Origin: Herbidospora sakaeratensis
GTDB taxonomy: Bacteria > Actinomycetota > Actinomycetes > Streptosporangiales > Streptosporangiaceae
Length of the DNA stretch: 64,000 nucleotides
Reading direction: 5' to 3'
Assembly (NCBI RefSeq): GCF_001570525.1
Contig: NZ_BBXC01000011.1
Coordinates: 414,113 to 478,112, forward strand
The position numbers and the translations under genes are program-made. A model generated the notes under the pieces. It made no database searches and was not told the origin of the DNA. It worked only from the letters and a program-made list of their open reading frames with translations. Shown here piece by piece: positions 7,630 to 18,027 of the stretch (position 1 is the stretch's first letter; every line of letters starts with the position of its first letter).

Positions 7630-8132
7630 CAGCGCCGCACCCCCCGCATCGTCAGCAGCGTGTACGCCACCAGCGCCACCCCGATGCCGAACACGCTGAT
7701 CACCGAGCCGACCATGGTGTGCCCCCAGTAGTAGCCGGGCTCGAAGCCCAGCCCCTTGATCAGCACCACGACGGCGAGGATGCGCACCTGGTTGCTCGCG
7801 AACAACACCGCGACGGCGACGGCCAGCGCGACCAGCGGCCAGACGCTCGCCCGCCGCGACAACCAGAGGATCAGGATCGTGATCCCGAGCAGCGGCACGA
7901 TCAGGAACCCGGACGTGCACTCGGGCGAGATCCGCAACCCGACCGCGTCCCCGGTCTCCTCGTTGAACGACATGATCGCCATCACCGAGTTGACCGCCGT
8001 CTCGGTCCGCGCCACCAGCGCGACCACGTGGGAGGCCAGCACCGCCTCGAAGCCGCGCACCCGGTCGTCCACCAGCAGCACCGCCAGGAGCAGCGCCCCC
8101 AGCACCCCCGAAAGGGCCACCCGAACGGCCAT
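7629..8132 (-). CDS. Exosortase/archaeosortase-family transpeptidase
   Basis: A 167-residue polytopic membrane protein with about five helices. It carries the exosortase catalytic signature: Cys72 in PECTSG, Arg117 in NQVRI and His138 in GHTM. These enzymes cut C-terminal sorting tails outside the membrane and attach the protein to a surface molecule. The protein is short, like the XrtG type. GGGGGG precedes the ATG, and the downstream GT2 gene overlaps by one base. Likely clients in the window are the choice-of-anchor P-like protein (3460-4176) and the LPFTG miniprotein (6085-6240). The specific exosortase class is not assigned. Confidence 0.82.
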   Translation of the reverse strand: MAVRVALSGVLGALLLAVLLVDDRVRGFEAVLASHVVALVARTETAVNSVMAIMSFNEETGDAVGLRISPECTSGFLIVPLLGITILILWLSRRASVWPLVALAVAVAVLFASNQVRILAVVVLIKGLGFEPGYYWGHTMVGSVISVFGIGVALVAYTLLTMRGVRR

Positions 8133-8302
8133 GTTCCCCCCTTCAGAACGACCTGCAACCTAGCGGCCGCTCTCCGTCGACCGGCTCAGCCGCGCGTGGC
8201 GGCTCACTCGGCAGGGTCAGTCACCGCGCGCCCTCCGCGCCCCCGTACTGGTCGGCTTGTTACGGTGCCGCGAGTTTTCCCTGACGCCCCCGAGGAGGTC
8301 CC

Positions 8303-9019
8303 GTGGGCAAGGCCCTGGCGCTACTGCTCCTTACCGCGACGGCGTGCGCCGCCCCGGCGACCACGCACCCGAGCGCGGCGATGCCCGTCGGCAGCTGCCA
8401 CGTGATGTCCCAGCCGGAGGAGTTGTACGCCCTGAGCGACGTCCGGCCGCCCGTCCCGTGCACCCAGCCGCACCAGACGGAGACCTACCTGGTCACCCAG
8501 TTGACGGGCCCGCTGACCGACACCCCGGTCCGCCCGCCGCACGAACTGCTGGTCCCGATGGTCACGGCCGGCTGCGACTACCGCCCGATCCGCCCCTACC
8601 TGGCGGCCGGCCCGCACGACGCCCAGTGGGGCGTCTCGGTCTGGGGCAAGGTCCCGACCCCCGACGAGTGGGCCGCCGGCGACCGCACCCTGCGCTGCGA
8701 CCTGCTCGTGCCCACGACCCACCCGAACGGCGGCCCGGTCCTGACGGCCCCGCTGCGCGGCATCATGAACCGCCCGGAGTCGGCCGCCATCCGCCGCTGC
8801 AACCTGGAGGGCCGCGACGTCCAGTGCGCCCTCCCCCACGAGTGGGAGTGGGTCGAACCCCAGGGCCTGACGCGGAACGGCTGCCGCGCCAACGCGGCCA
8901 TGTTCGCGGGCCGCCTGCACGGCCTGCGCATCCGGCTGGGCCCGGACCGGTCGTGCTGGGTCGGCCGGGAACGCCACCGCATCACGGTCGGCACCCTGCG
9001 CGAGGGAAGGGCGGCATGA
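8303..9019 (+). CDS. Septum-formation-domain lipoprotein
   Basis: A 238-residue protein with a GTG start 4 nt after GAGGAGG and a short lipoprotein signal (TATAC; predicted lipidated Cys15). The body has the Cys-rich septum-formation pattern, including PVPCTQPHQTE and later paired cysteines (CDYRP, CDLL, CNLEG, CALPHEWEW), consistent with two related halves. These actinobacterial envelope proteins are linked to septation, but the biochemical role is unknown. The stop overlaps the ATG of the next membrane protein gene. Confidence 0.75.
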   Translation: MGKALALLLLTATACAAPATTHPSAAMPVGSCHVMSQPEELYALSDVRPPVPCTQPHQTETYLVTQLTGPLTDTPVRPPHELLVPMVTAGCDYRPIRPYLAAGPHDAQWGVSVWGKVPTPDEWAAGDRTLRCDLLVPTTHPNGGPVLTAPLRGIMNRPESAAIRRCNLEGRDVQCALPHEWEWVEPQGLTRNGCRANAAMFAGRLHGLRIRLGPDRSCWVGRERHRITVGTLREGRAA

Positions 9020-10647
9020 CCCTCGGCCAGAAGGACCCCGTGGCGTGGGGCGACCGGTTCCCCGAGAAGCCGGCGACGAAGCGACGCTGGTGGCGGTGGC
9101 CTGCGGGAACGGGCCCGCTGAGGCTCCGCGCGAAGTCATCCCGCCACGAACCGCGGCCCGGCTCCGGCCTTCTTTCCGGCCTCCACGAGCGGCCCGGTTC
9201 GCGCGCTGAGCCGGGGTCGCCGTCGCGGCCCCGGGTGGCCCGCGGTTCCCGGCAGGGCGGGGTTCGGCGGTTTCCGCTGGTGGCTCTGCTGGTCGGGGTC
9301 GGGTGGGCGGCCGTCATGCAGGCTCGGCTGTTCCTCGGGGGACATGTCGGGCTCGCCGGGTTCGGGGAGAACCTGCCGTGCCGGCTCGGGGTGGCCAACT
9401 TCCGCGATCCCGCGCTGGCCGGATGGGAGCACGTACAGCCGATCTGGACCGCGCACGCGTGGACGGGTGAGAACTGCCCGCCCGAGTTCTCCACCGCCCT
9501 GTTCGCGCAGGCCGCCGGGAAGTGGCTGACGCCGCTGCTCGGCTACCCGGGCGCGCTCGACCTGCGGGCGCTCGGGGTGCTGTTCGGGGTGCTCGTCGGC
9601 GTGGTCTGCGGGCTGCTGGTGGCGGTCACGCCGGGGCGGCCGCTGTTCCGGGTGGGGTTCGCCTCGGCGGCCGGGCTCGTCTACGCCGACGCCGGGTTCG
9701 CGGGCTATCTCGTCTCCCCCTACGCCGAGCCGACCGCGCTCGTGGCGGCCGGGTTCCTCGTGGTGGCGCTGCTGCTGTTGTGGGAGCGGCCGACGGCGCC
9801 GAGGGTGCTGGCGACGGCGGTCCCGGCGCTGCTGGTGGTCGGCGCGCGGCCGGAGTACGTGACGCTGGTGCCCGTGATCGGCTTCGCGCTGCTGTGGGTG
9901 CGCGGCCGCCGCGTCGTGGCGCTGATGGTGGCCACCTGGATCGCCGGGCTCGGCGTCTTCCACGCCGTCACCGAGGCGCGGTTCGACGACCACAGGGCCG
10001 TCTTCCAGACCATCCTGTACGACGACCCGACCGCCGCCGCCGACCTCGCCTCGCTGGGCCTCGACCCGGAACTCGCCCCCGCCGCCGGCCTGTCGCGCGA
10101 CGACCCGTCGTGGGTGGCGTTCGCCGACCGGTACCACCGCACCGCCCACCCCTCCCCGCTCCAGGTCGCCGGGTTCTACGCGACGCATCCGTGGCACGCC
10201 ATCCGTACCCTCGGATGGGGTTTCCAGGGCGTGGCCGGGCTGCGCCCCCACTACCTGGGCTCCTACCCGGAGGGCGCCGGGAAGCCGGCGGGCACGCAGG
10301 AGCACCGGGTCGCCGTCTACTCGGCGATCTGGGAGGTCTTCCGCAGGGGCCCGCTGCTGGTGCTGGTGCTCTGGGTCGCGACGGCCGGCGCCGGTTTTCT
10401 GGTGGTGCGCCGCCGCTCCCTGACCCCGTCGGAGAAGACGCTGGGACGCCTGGCGGTGGTGCTGCCGCTGGCCGCGCTGGCCCAGTTCGCCGTGGTCGTG
10501 CTGGTGCACGGCCGGGTCGAGACGGTCAGGCACATGGCGATGACGAACTGGCTCACCGCGATGTGCGTCCCGGTCCTGGCCGTTGCCGTGGCGCTGGTGC
10601 TGACCCGGCTGCGTCCCGTTCCGCGCTGGCAGCACCGCGACCAATGA
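9016..10647 (+). CDS. Large polytopic membrane protein, probable glycan transferase
   Basis: A 543-residue protein with a basic Arg/Pro-rich cytoplasmic N-terminus (about 85 residues), then ten or more hydrophobic helices with a large extracytoplasmic loop between about residues 315 and 430. The layout resembles GT-C enzymes and the WsfD-like hexose transferase group of actinobacteria; this similarity is recalled and not computed. The ATG at 9016 overlaps the septum-formation gene stop (ATGA). Upstream in-frame sequence is the shadow of that gene. It probably belongs to the surface-glycan module, though another polytopic function cannot be excluded. Confidence 0.6.
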   Translation: MTLGQKDPVAWGDRFPEKPATKRRWWRWPAGTGPLRLRAKSSRHEPRPGSGLLSGLHERPGSRAEPGSPSRPRVARGSRQGGVRRFPLVALLVGVGWAAVMQARLFLGGHVGLAGFGENLPCRLGVANFRDPALAGWEHVQPIWTAHAWTGENCPPEFSTALFAQAAGKWLTPLLGYPGALDLRALGVLFGVLVGVVCGLLVAVTPGRPLFRVGFASAAGLVYADAGFAGYLVSPYAEPTALVAAGFLVVALLLLWERPTAPRVLATAVPALLVVGARPEYVTLVPVIGFALLWVRGRRVVALMVATWIAGLGVFHAVTEARFDDHRAVFQTILYDDPTAAADLASLGLDPELAPAAGLSRDDPSWVAFADRYHRTAHPSPLQVAGFYATHPWHAIRTLGWGFQGVAGLRPHYLGSYPEGAGKPAGTQEHRVAVYSAIWEVFRRGPLLVLVLWVATAGAGFLVVRRRSLTPSEKTLGRLAVVLPLAALAQFAVVVLVHGRVETVRHMAMTNWLTAMCVPVLAVAVALVLTRLRPVPRWQHRDQ

Positions 10648-10769
10648 TGCGCATCGATTCATTCTCAAATGCGCGAGATAAAAGGTTGATACTCCGCCTC
10701 ATCCCGTATGTGAGAAACTAACGGGGCCCGAAGGGCGTCTTCGCGATTCGCTCTCGGAGGTCATGAGAA

Positions 10770-11507
10770 ATGGCTCAGGTATCACTGCGTCCGCAGAAGA
10801 CGGCCATGCTGGTCGCCCAGCGCATCGTGGCCGACATCAACCGCCGGGGCAACACCGTCGGCGACCGGCTGCCGCCCGAACGCGCCATGCTCGACACGTA
10901 TGAAGTCGGCCGCGGCACCCTCCGGGAATCGCTGCGTTTCCTCGAACTCCAGGGTGTGCTTTCGCTGAAGCCCGGCCCCGGGGGCGGCCCGGTCGTCCAG
11001 CGCCCCGACGCGACCAGCCTCGTCACGGCGCTGACCCTGCTGCTGCAGTTCGAGAACGCGCCCTTCCGCACGGTCGCCGAGGCCCGCGCCGCGCTGGAGC
11101 CGATGATGGCCCGGCTGGCGGCCGAGAGAATGGACGACGAACAACTCGCCGCCCTGAAGTCGAGCGTCGACGACATGCGCGCCGGCCTCTCCGACCAGAG
11201 CGTGTTCCTGGCCGAGAACAAACGATTCCACGACATCATCGCGCGCGGCTCGGGCAACACCATGTTCGGCTACCTGATCGACGCGCTACTGGGAATCCTC
11301 GACGCTTCCGCCATGGGATTCGACTATCCGGAAGTGCGCCGTTCGGCCGTCTGCCGCGCCCATGTGAAGATTTACGAGGCCCTGCGCGACCGCTGCCCCG
11401 AGAAGTCGGCGGCGGCCATGGCCGCCCACATCGACGAGTACGTCAAATACGCCGAACGCAAATTCCCCGAGGTGCTGGCCGCCCCGATCGTGTGGGGCAC
11501 GGTCTAG
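10770..11507 (+). CDS. FadR-subfamily GntR transcriptional regulator
   Basis: A 245-residue protein with an N-terminal winged helix-turn-helix (GDRLPPERAMLDTYEVGRGTL region, residues 30-80) and an FCD-type all-helical ligand domain with the metal-binding Asp/His pattern (ENKRFHDIIA and the later CRAHVKIYEAL). Such regulators respond to small organic acids. A TCGGAGG ribosome site precedes the ATG. The target is not obvious locally; the neighbours are convergent. It is a candidate, but unproven, partner for the GntR-type palindrome at 60698. Confidence 0.88.
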   Translation: MAQVSLRPQKTAMLVAQRIVADINRRGNTVGDRLPPERAMLDTYEVGRGTLRESLRFLELQGVLSLKPGPGGGPVVQRPDATSLVTALTLLLQFENAPFRTVAEARAALEPMMARLAAERMDDEQLAALKSSVDDMRAGLSDQSVFLAENKRFHDIIARGSGNTMFGYLIDALLGILDASAMGFDYPEVRRSAVCRAHVKIYEALRDRCPEKSAAAMAAHIDEYVKYAERKFPEVLAAPIVWGTV

Positions 11508-11818
11508 TGCACGCCGATCTCCAACCGTGAGATCAGCCCCGAGGCGTCGAGCCCGAAGCGGTGGTCGAGGTCGACCGGGCTCCCGGGGAAGTCGCCCTCG
11601 ACCCGGCAGGTGACCGTGGTGCCGTCGCCGCCGATCGGGGTCGAGGTGTAGTCGAACGCGGCCGAGGTGCGGCCGAGCCACTCCCTGATCGCCGCCCGGC
11701 CGTGGTGGTCGTGCCCGTCGTCGGTCACGTGGGCGTCGGCGGCGAAGGTCACCGCCGCCGAGGTCGGGTCGTCGCTCGTGGAGAGGATCAGATAGGCGCG
11801 GACGGCGTCGGGACGCAT
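11504..11818 (-). CDS. SnoaL/NTF2-like protein
   Basis: A 104-residue single-domain protein of the SnoaL-like fold: helix-rich start (AVRAYLILST), FAADAHVTDDGHDHHGRAAIREWL, then beta strands ending in DASGLISRLEIG. Members are isomerases, cyclases or ligand-binding proteins, so no substrate is assigned. It is encoded 12 nt downstream of the SDR gene and probably co-transcribed with it. Its stop overlaps that of the convergent GntR gene. Confidence 0.8.
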   Translation of the reverse strand: MRPDAVRAYLILSTSDDPTSAAVTFAADAHVTDDGHDHHGRAAIREWLGRTSAAFDYTSTPIGGDGTTVTCRVEGDFPGSPVDLDHRFGLDASGLISRLEIGVH

Positions 11819-11830
11819 GGTCGTTTCCTT

Positions 11831-12604
11831 TCAGAAGGTGGGGACGGTGCCGCCGTCGACCAGGTAGTCGGCCCCGATCACACTGGCGGCGGCGTCGGAG
11901 ACGAGGAAGCCGACGACCTCGGCCACTTCGTGCGGCTCGGCGAACCTGCCCAGGGGGACGCCGCCGAGGGAGTCGTACAGCGACGCCCAGGCCGCGTCGA
12001 GATCCCCGCCGAACTGGGCCGACAGCCGCTCGGCCAGGCGGTCGGCCGCCTGGGTGTGGATCCCGCCGGGCGAGACGGTGTTGACCCGCACGCCCTTCGG
12101 GGCCAGCTCGTTGGCCAGGCCCCGGCTGTAGGCGCGCAGGGCGGCCTTGGCGGCGGCGTAGCCGAGGGTGCCGTTCCAGAGCGGCAGGCGCGCCTGGATC
12201 GACGAGACGTGCACGATCGCGCCTCGCCCCTTCGCGACCATGCCCGGCACGAGGGCGCGGTCGAGCCGGACCGCCGACAGCAGGTTGAGGTCGAGCTCCC
12301 GCTGCCAGGTGTCGTCGTCGAGCACCGCGAACCCGCCGGCGGGCGCGCTCGACCCCCCGGCGACGTGCACCAGGATGTCGGGCGCCGGCACCTGGGCCGC
12401 GATCTCGGCCGCCGCGCCGGGCGAGGCCAGGTCGGCGGTGACGACCCGGTCGGCCGTGCTGCCGGGAGCGGCGGAGCGGGCGACCGCGACCACTTCGGCG
12501 CCGGCCGCCTTGAGCCGGTCGACGACGGCGGCCCCGGCGCCCTTGGTGCCCCCGGCGACCAGGGCCAGGCGTCCGTCGAGGGAGAAGCTGGGCAGGTATG
12601 TCAC
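11831..12604 (-). CDS. Short-chain dehydrogenase/reductase
   Basis: A 257-residue classical SDR with the nucleotide motif GGTKGAG near residue 18, the catalytic Ser in HVSSIQ, and YAAAK with Tyr and Lys four apart near residue 148. It is an NAD(P)(H)-dependent oxidoreductase of unknown substrate. It is divergent from the HxlR gene; the repeat-containing intergenic region suggests HxlR control. Confidence 0.9.
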   Translation of the reverse strand: MTYLPSFSLDGRLALVAGGTKGAGAAVVDRLKAAGAEVVAVARSAAPGSTADRVVTADLASPGAAAEIAAQVPAPDILVHVAGGSSAPAGGFAVLDDDTWQRELDLNLLSAVRLDRALVPGMVAKGRGAIVHVSSIQARLPLWNGTLGYAAAKAALRAYSRGLANELAPKGVRVNTVSPGGIHTQAADRLAERLSAQFGGDLDAAWASLYDSLGGVPLGRFAEPHEVAEVVGFLVSDAAASVIGADYLVDGGTVPTF

Positions 12605-12612
12605 GGTTACTT

Positions 12613-12653
12613 CTAACTTAGCAGTTACTAGGTGAGTGCTAACATAGCAGTGA
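12613..12653. promoter_or_regulatory. Direct-repeat operator of the HxlR regulator
   Basis: Two copies of CTAACWTAGCAGT (12613-12625 and 12639-12651) are spaced 26 bp apart, and each contains a CTAA/TTAG-like dyad. They lie in the short divergent region between the SDR and HxlR genes. HxlR proteins are known to bind tandem repeats, so this is the likely operator for both directions. Confidence 0.55.
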
Positions 12654-12672
12654 TTTGTGCGAGGAGTCCCCC

Positions 12673-13215
12673 ATGGTCAGCAAGATCCGGCTGGAAGACC
12701 GCGAGTGCCCGCTGTCGGCCACGATGAGCATCGTCGGCGAGTGGTGGACGGTGCTGATCCTGCACGACTGCTTCGACGGCTACACCCGCTTCGACGACTT
12801 CCAGGCCAACATCGGCCTGTCGTCGAGCATGCTGACCAGCCGCCTGAAGACCTTGGTCGACAGAGGCGTCCTGGAGCGGCGCCCCTACCAGGACCGCCCG
12901 GTCCGCCACGAATACGTCCTGACCGACCTCGGCCGCTCGCTACGGCCGGTCCTGGTCGCCATGGCCGCCTGGCGCAACTCCCAGCTCGCCCCCGGCGACC
13001 GCGCCATGATCCTCGTCGACCGCCGCACCGGCCAGGAGGCCGACCCGGTCGTGGTCGACGCCACCACGGGCGCCCGCGCCGACGGCGCCGACCACGTCTT
13101 CACGGCCGGCCCGGCGGCGGGCCCGACCATGCGCCGCCGCTACGAAGCCAGGAGCCCGAGTGGTACCATATCTGGTACCAAGGTGGAGGTTCCCGATGTC
13201 GATTACCGCAAGTGA
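12673..13215 (+). CDS. HxlR-family transcriptional regulator
   Basis: A 180-residue protein with the HxlR winged helix: [21 protein letters not shown] with the conserved Cys near residue 12, [22 protein letters not shown] and a wing near [16 protein letters not shown]. HxlR proteins sense electrophiles or redox changes, often through that Cys. The ATG at 12673 follows GAGGAG by 6 nt. The C-terminal tail is longer than usual. Its last codons overlap the promoter, operator and start of the downstream antitoxin gene. Confidence 0.88.
   Translation: MVSKIRLEDRECPLSATMSIVGEWWTVLILHDCFDGYTRFDDFQANIGLSSSMLTSRLKTLVDRGVLERRPYQDRPVRHEYVLTDLGRSLRPVLVAMAAWRNSQLAPGDRAMILVDRRTGQEADPVVVDATTGARADGADHVFTAGPAAGPTMRRRYEARSPSGTISGTKVEVPDVDYRK
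13161..13180. promoter_or_regulatory. Toxin-antitoxin operator inside the HxlR coding end
   Basis: Two copies of the 8-bp palindrome TGGTACCA are separated by TATC, so the whole 20 bp is nearly symmetric with dyad centres 12 bp apart. It lies 15 bp before the antitoxin ATG, within the 3' end of the HxlR gene. YefM-type antitoxins bind GTAC-centred palindromes (TGTACA in E. coli), which fits autoregulation here. Confidence 0.7.
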
Positions 13216-13456
13216 GGCGCGGCGCCGTCTGTTTCCCCTGATCGATGAGGTGAACGAAGACAGCGCGGCCGTGGAGATCGTCTCCAAGAGCAACCGCGCC
13301 TACCTGGTTCCGGCGGCCGAATACGAAGCGCTGCGGGAGACGGCCTACCTGCTGCGCTCCCCCGCCAACATGCGCCGGCTCATCTCCTCCTACCAGAAGG
13401 CCCTCGAGGGCCGTCACGAGATCCACGAGCTGATCGACGCAGACGACCACGAATGA
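13196..13456 (+). CDS. Phd/YefM-family antitoxin
   Basis: An 86-residue antitoxin. Its N-terminal DNA-binding fold shows the family pattern [20 protein letters not shown], then VEIVSKSNRAYLVPAAEYEAL. A C-terminal acidic/helical tail would wrap the toxin. It neutralises the adjacent YoeB-like RNase and represses the operon through the TGGTACCA operator. The ATG at 13196 follows GGAGG; the in-frame extension to 13160 would run through the operator and is rejected. Its last bases overlap the toxin ATG (ATGA). Confidence 0.92.
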   Translation: MSITASEARRRLFPLIDEVNEDSAAVEIVSKSNRAYLVPAAEYEALRETAYLLRSPANMRRLISSYQKALEGRHEIHELIDADDHE

Positions 13457-13707
13457 AGCTCTCGTTCACCCCCGAGGGCTGGGAGGACTACACCTCCTGG
13501 TTGTCGACCGACCGGCACGTCCTCAAACGGATCAACAAGCTGATCGAAGACACCCTGCGTGATCCCTACGCCGGCATCGGCAAGCCCGAACCGCTCAAGC
13601 ACGCCCTGCAAGGGGCCTGGTCACGGCGTATCACCGACGAGCACCGGCTCGTCTACCTTCCGCTCGACGACGAACTGGTGATCCTCCAAGCCCGCTACCA
13701 CTACTGA
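13453..13707 (+). CDS. YoeB/Txe-family ribosome-dependent RNase toxin
   Basis: An 84-residue basic toxin of the RelE/YoeB fold. It keeps the family landmarks: WEDYTSW near the start, KRINKLIEDTLRDP, GKPEPLKH, WSRRITDEHRLVY and the C-terminal ARYHY with the catalytic His/Tyr pair. YoeB toxins cleave mRNA in the ribosomal A site. It is translationally coupled to the antitoxin. A strong terminator follows, so the pair is a compact unit. Confidence 0.93.
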   Translation: MKLSFTPEGWEDYTSWLSTDRHVLKRINKLIEDTLRDPYAGIGKPEPLKHALQGAWSRRITDEHRLVYLPLDDELVILQARYHY

Positions 13708-13717
13708 TCGAAACCGA

Positions 13718-13754
13718 AAAGGGCCGGCCCGCGTGGAGCGCGGGCCGGCCCTTT
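13718..13754. terminator. Strong bidirectional terminator
   Basis: A perfect 16-bp stem (starting AAAGGGCCGG) with a 5-nt TGGAG loop, flanked by A and T runs, lies between the convergent toxin and katG genes and can terminate both. Confidence 0.85.
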
Positions 13755-13765
13755 CAGAATTCAGG

Positions 13766-15988
<2,223 letters not shown>

Positions 15989-15993
15989 CTATC

Positions 15994-16428
15994 TCAGCTC
16001 GCAGTGGCGGAACAGCTGGGGCAGCGGCCCCAATAGATGACCTCGGCCTCGTCGATCGTGAAACCGTGGGTCTCGGACGCGGTCAGACAGGGCACCTCAC
16101 CCACGGCGCAGTCGACGTCGGCGACGGCGCCGCACGACCTGCAGACGACATGGTGATGGTTGTCTCCGACGCGTCCTTCGAACCGGGCCGGGCTACCGGC
16201 CGGCTCGATCCGGCGGACCAGCCCCGCCGCGGTCAACGCGTGCAGGGCCTCGTAAACGGCTTGGAGGGAGACGTGACCGACTCGGTCACGGACGCCCGAG
16301 GCGATGTCTTCGACGCCGAGGTGGTTGCCACCCCGCACGGTCTCCAGCAGCGCGACCCGGGCTGCCGTCACCCGCAGTCCCGCCCCGCGCAACTCCTCCG
16401 CGATGGTCTGGCTCTTGGGTGCCGTCAT
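15994..16428 (-). CDS. furA: Fur-family peroxide-type repressor (FurA-like)
   Basis: A 144-residue Fur/CatR-type regulator with a winged helix (LRVTAARVALLETVRGGNHLGVEDIA), the metal-sensing HHHVVCRSCG segment and a second CPSC pair for structural zinc. It sits directly upstream of katG on the same strand and is expected to repress both. The ATG at 16428 has no clear SD; a TTG at 16437 or a leaderless start is possible. The AT-richer tract at about 16449-16490 upstream is the likely autoregulatory site. Confidence 0.92.
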   Translation of the reverse strand: MTAPKSQTIAEELRGAGLRVTAARVALLETVRGGNHLGVEDIASGVRDRVGHVSLQAVYEALHALTAAGLVRRIEPAGSPARFEGRVGDNHHHVVCRSCGAVADVDCAVGEVPCLTASETHGFTIDEAEVIYWGRCPSCSATAS

Positions 16429-16500
16429 GACGACCAACTTACCGCCCTAAACACGAACGATACAAGTTTATGAATCATCCAACTGTTAAGATCCCGGCTC

Positions 16501-17217
16501 ATGCCCCGACTCGCCGTCCTGCTCGTGCTCGCCCTGCTCACCGGGTGTGGCGCCGCCCCTGACAGCCCGCTCGCCGACCAGTGCGACACCGTGCCGCCCG
16601 GCGCCGAACGGGTGGTCCTGACGGCCGCGTCCGGCGTCCGGCTGGGCGCGGCGGTGGTCGGGCCGCCCGACGCCGCGGTCGGGATGGCCGTCGCCCACGG
16701 CGCGAGCCACACGCTCTGCGACTGGTTGCCCGAGATGTCGGCGCTCGCCGAGCGGCTCGAAGTACGGGTGATCGTCCCGGACCGGCGCGGCGTCGGCTCC
16801 AGCGAGGGCGACGGCGAGATCGGCGAGCTGGCCCCCGACCTGCACCGGGCGCTGACCTGGCTGCACGACCAGGGCGCGACCAAGCTGGCCGTCCTGGGCA
16901 GCTCCTTCGGCGGCCCGATCGCGGTGCTGGCCGCCCAGCGGGCGACCACCCTGCCGATGTGCGTCGCCATCGCGGTCTCCCCGCTGACCGGCATCGAGGG
17001 CGGCGTGGCGCCCCTCTCGGAGAACAAGCCGGTGGCGAGCCTGTGGGCGGTCGCCGAGACCGCCTTCGGCGCCAACGCGACGGCCCTGTTCGAGCAGGTG
17101 CCCCAGGTGAAGACGGGGCAGCTCAAGATCCTCCCGGTCGGCGACCACAGCCTCGGCCTGCTGCGCGGCCATCCCGAGGCGATGACCTTCGTCGACGACG
17201 CCCTGCGGACCTGCTGA
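16501..17217 (+). CDS. Alpha/beta-hydrolase lipoprotein
   Basis: A 238-residue exported lipoprotein: signal ending LLTGC (lipid on Cys16), then an alpha/beta-hydrolase domain with an HGASH oxyanion region, the nucleophile elbow GSSFGG, and a terminal His in VGDHSLGL. The acidic residue is less certain. It is a serine hydrolase of unknown substrate at the outer membrane face. It is divergent from furA and convergent with the interrupted hydrolase. Confidence 0.8.
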   Translation: MPRLAVLLVLALLTGCGAAPDSPLADQCDTVPPGAERVVLTAASGVRLGAAVVGPPDAAVGMAVAHGASHTLCDWLPEMSALAERLEVRVIVPDRRGVGSSEGDGEIGELAPDLHRALTWLHDQGATKLAVLGSSFGGPIAVLAAQRATTLPMCVAIAVSPLTGIEGGVAPLSENKPVASLWAVAETAFGANATALFEQVPQVKTGQLKILPVGDHSLGLLRGHPEAMTFVDDALRTC

Positions 17218-17964
17218 CTACAGGTGCTCGCCGAAGAAGGCCGCCACGATGGCGTCGACCTCGTGGACCGGCGCGTGCCCCATGTCCTCGACCACGACGA
17301 GTTCGGTCGGCGCGGTCCGCATCGCCACCAGCGCCTCGGCCGGGGTGCGGAAGGCGGTGACCAGGTCGTCCTCGCCGACCACGATCAACATCGGCGCCGG
17401 CCCGAGGTCGTCGGCCCGGGCCGGGAAGTCGAGCCGGCTGGCGACCTCGCTCGCGGGCGGGCTCCAGTCGTACGTCATGCCGTAGTGGACGGAGAGCCCG
17501 TCGATGACCGCGCGCAGCCGGGTCACCGGGCTGACCAGCGCGATCGCCGGCACGTCGAAGCCGCCCTCGGCCAGCACCAGCTGGGCGACGGCCGCACCGG
17601 CCGAGCCGCCCATCAGCGCGACGCGGTCGTGGCCGATCCCGAAGCGCTCCCGCAGCTCGGCTCAGGCCGCCGGGAACTCCGCCGCCGCCCCCGAGACGAC
17701 CGGCCAGTGCACGTCGAGCACGACGTCGCCGCCCATGAGCGACTCCAGCCCGCCCTCGGGGGAGCGCGAGCCCGACAACGGCAGGCCCAGGTAGAACCGC
17801 CACGCGTGGCCGAGGTCGCGCAGCGGCACGGCCGCCGCGAACGCGGTCTCGGTGCGGGGCTCGTCGAGCAGGTGCCAGGCCACCACGACCGGGCTGTCCG
17901 GCCGGGGCTCGGCGGGGCTCAGCGCCGCGAACGGCACTCCGGCGGCGACACCGGTGACGATCAC
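17218..17964 (-). pseudogene. Alpha/beta hydrolase interrupted by one in-frame TGA
   Basis: Two open segments in the same frame (17964-17662 and 17661-17218) together make one alpha/beta hydrolase of about 248 residues. The first part carries the oxyanion and lid region. The second has the nucleophile elbow GGSAGA, an acidic residue near VVGEDDLV and His in DMGHAPVHE. They are split only by TGA at 17664-17662, between FPAA and AELRERFG, where the family usually has Trp. A single TGG-to-TGA change would explain it. It is either a recent pseudogene or a sequencing error; no frameshift is seen. Confidence 0.75.
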
Positions 17965-17983
17965 GTCGGCTCCTCTCGACGCA

Positions 17984-18015
17984 GAAAGCGGGCCGCCGGT
18001 GGGCGGCCCGCTTTC
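17984..18015. terminator. Hairpin terminator after the metallopeptidase gene
   Basis: A 14-bp stem GAAAGCGGGCCGCC with its complement and a 4-nt loop sits just after the stop of the minus-strand metallopeptidase gene and before the interrupted hydrolase. Confidence 0.75.
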
Positions 18016-18027
18016 ACGCGGTTCCCG

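Noticed and set aside
13160-13195. Upstream in-frame start for the antitoxin
   Set aside because: It would place the double TGGTACCA operator inside the coding sequence. The ATG at 13196 has a GGAGG site and begins the conserved Phd/YefM sequence.
17662-17964. Independent 100-residue gene ending at the internal TGA
   Set aside because: The following frame continues the same hydrolase fold with its nucleophile and His, so the segment is better read as the 5' part of one broken gene.
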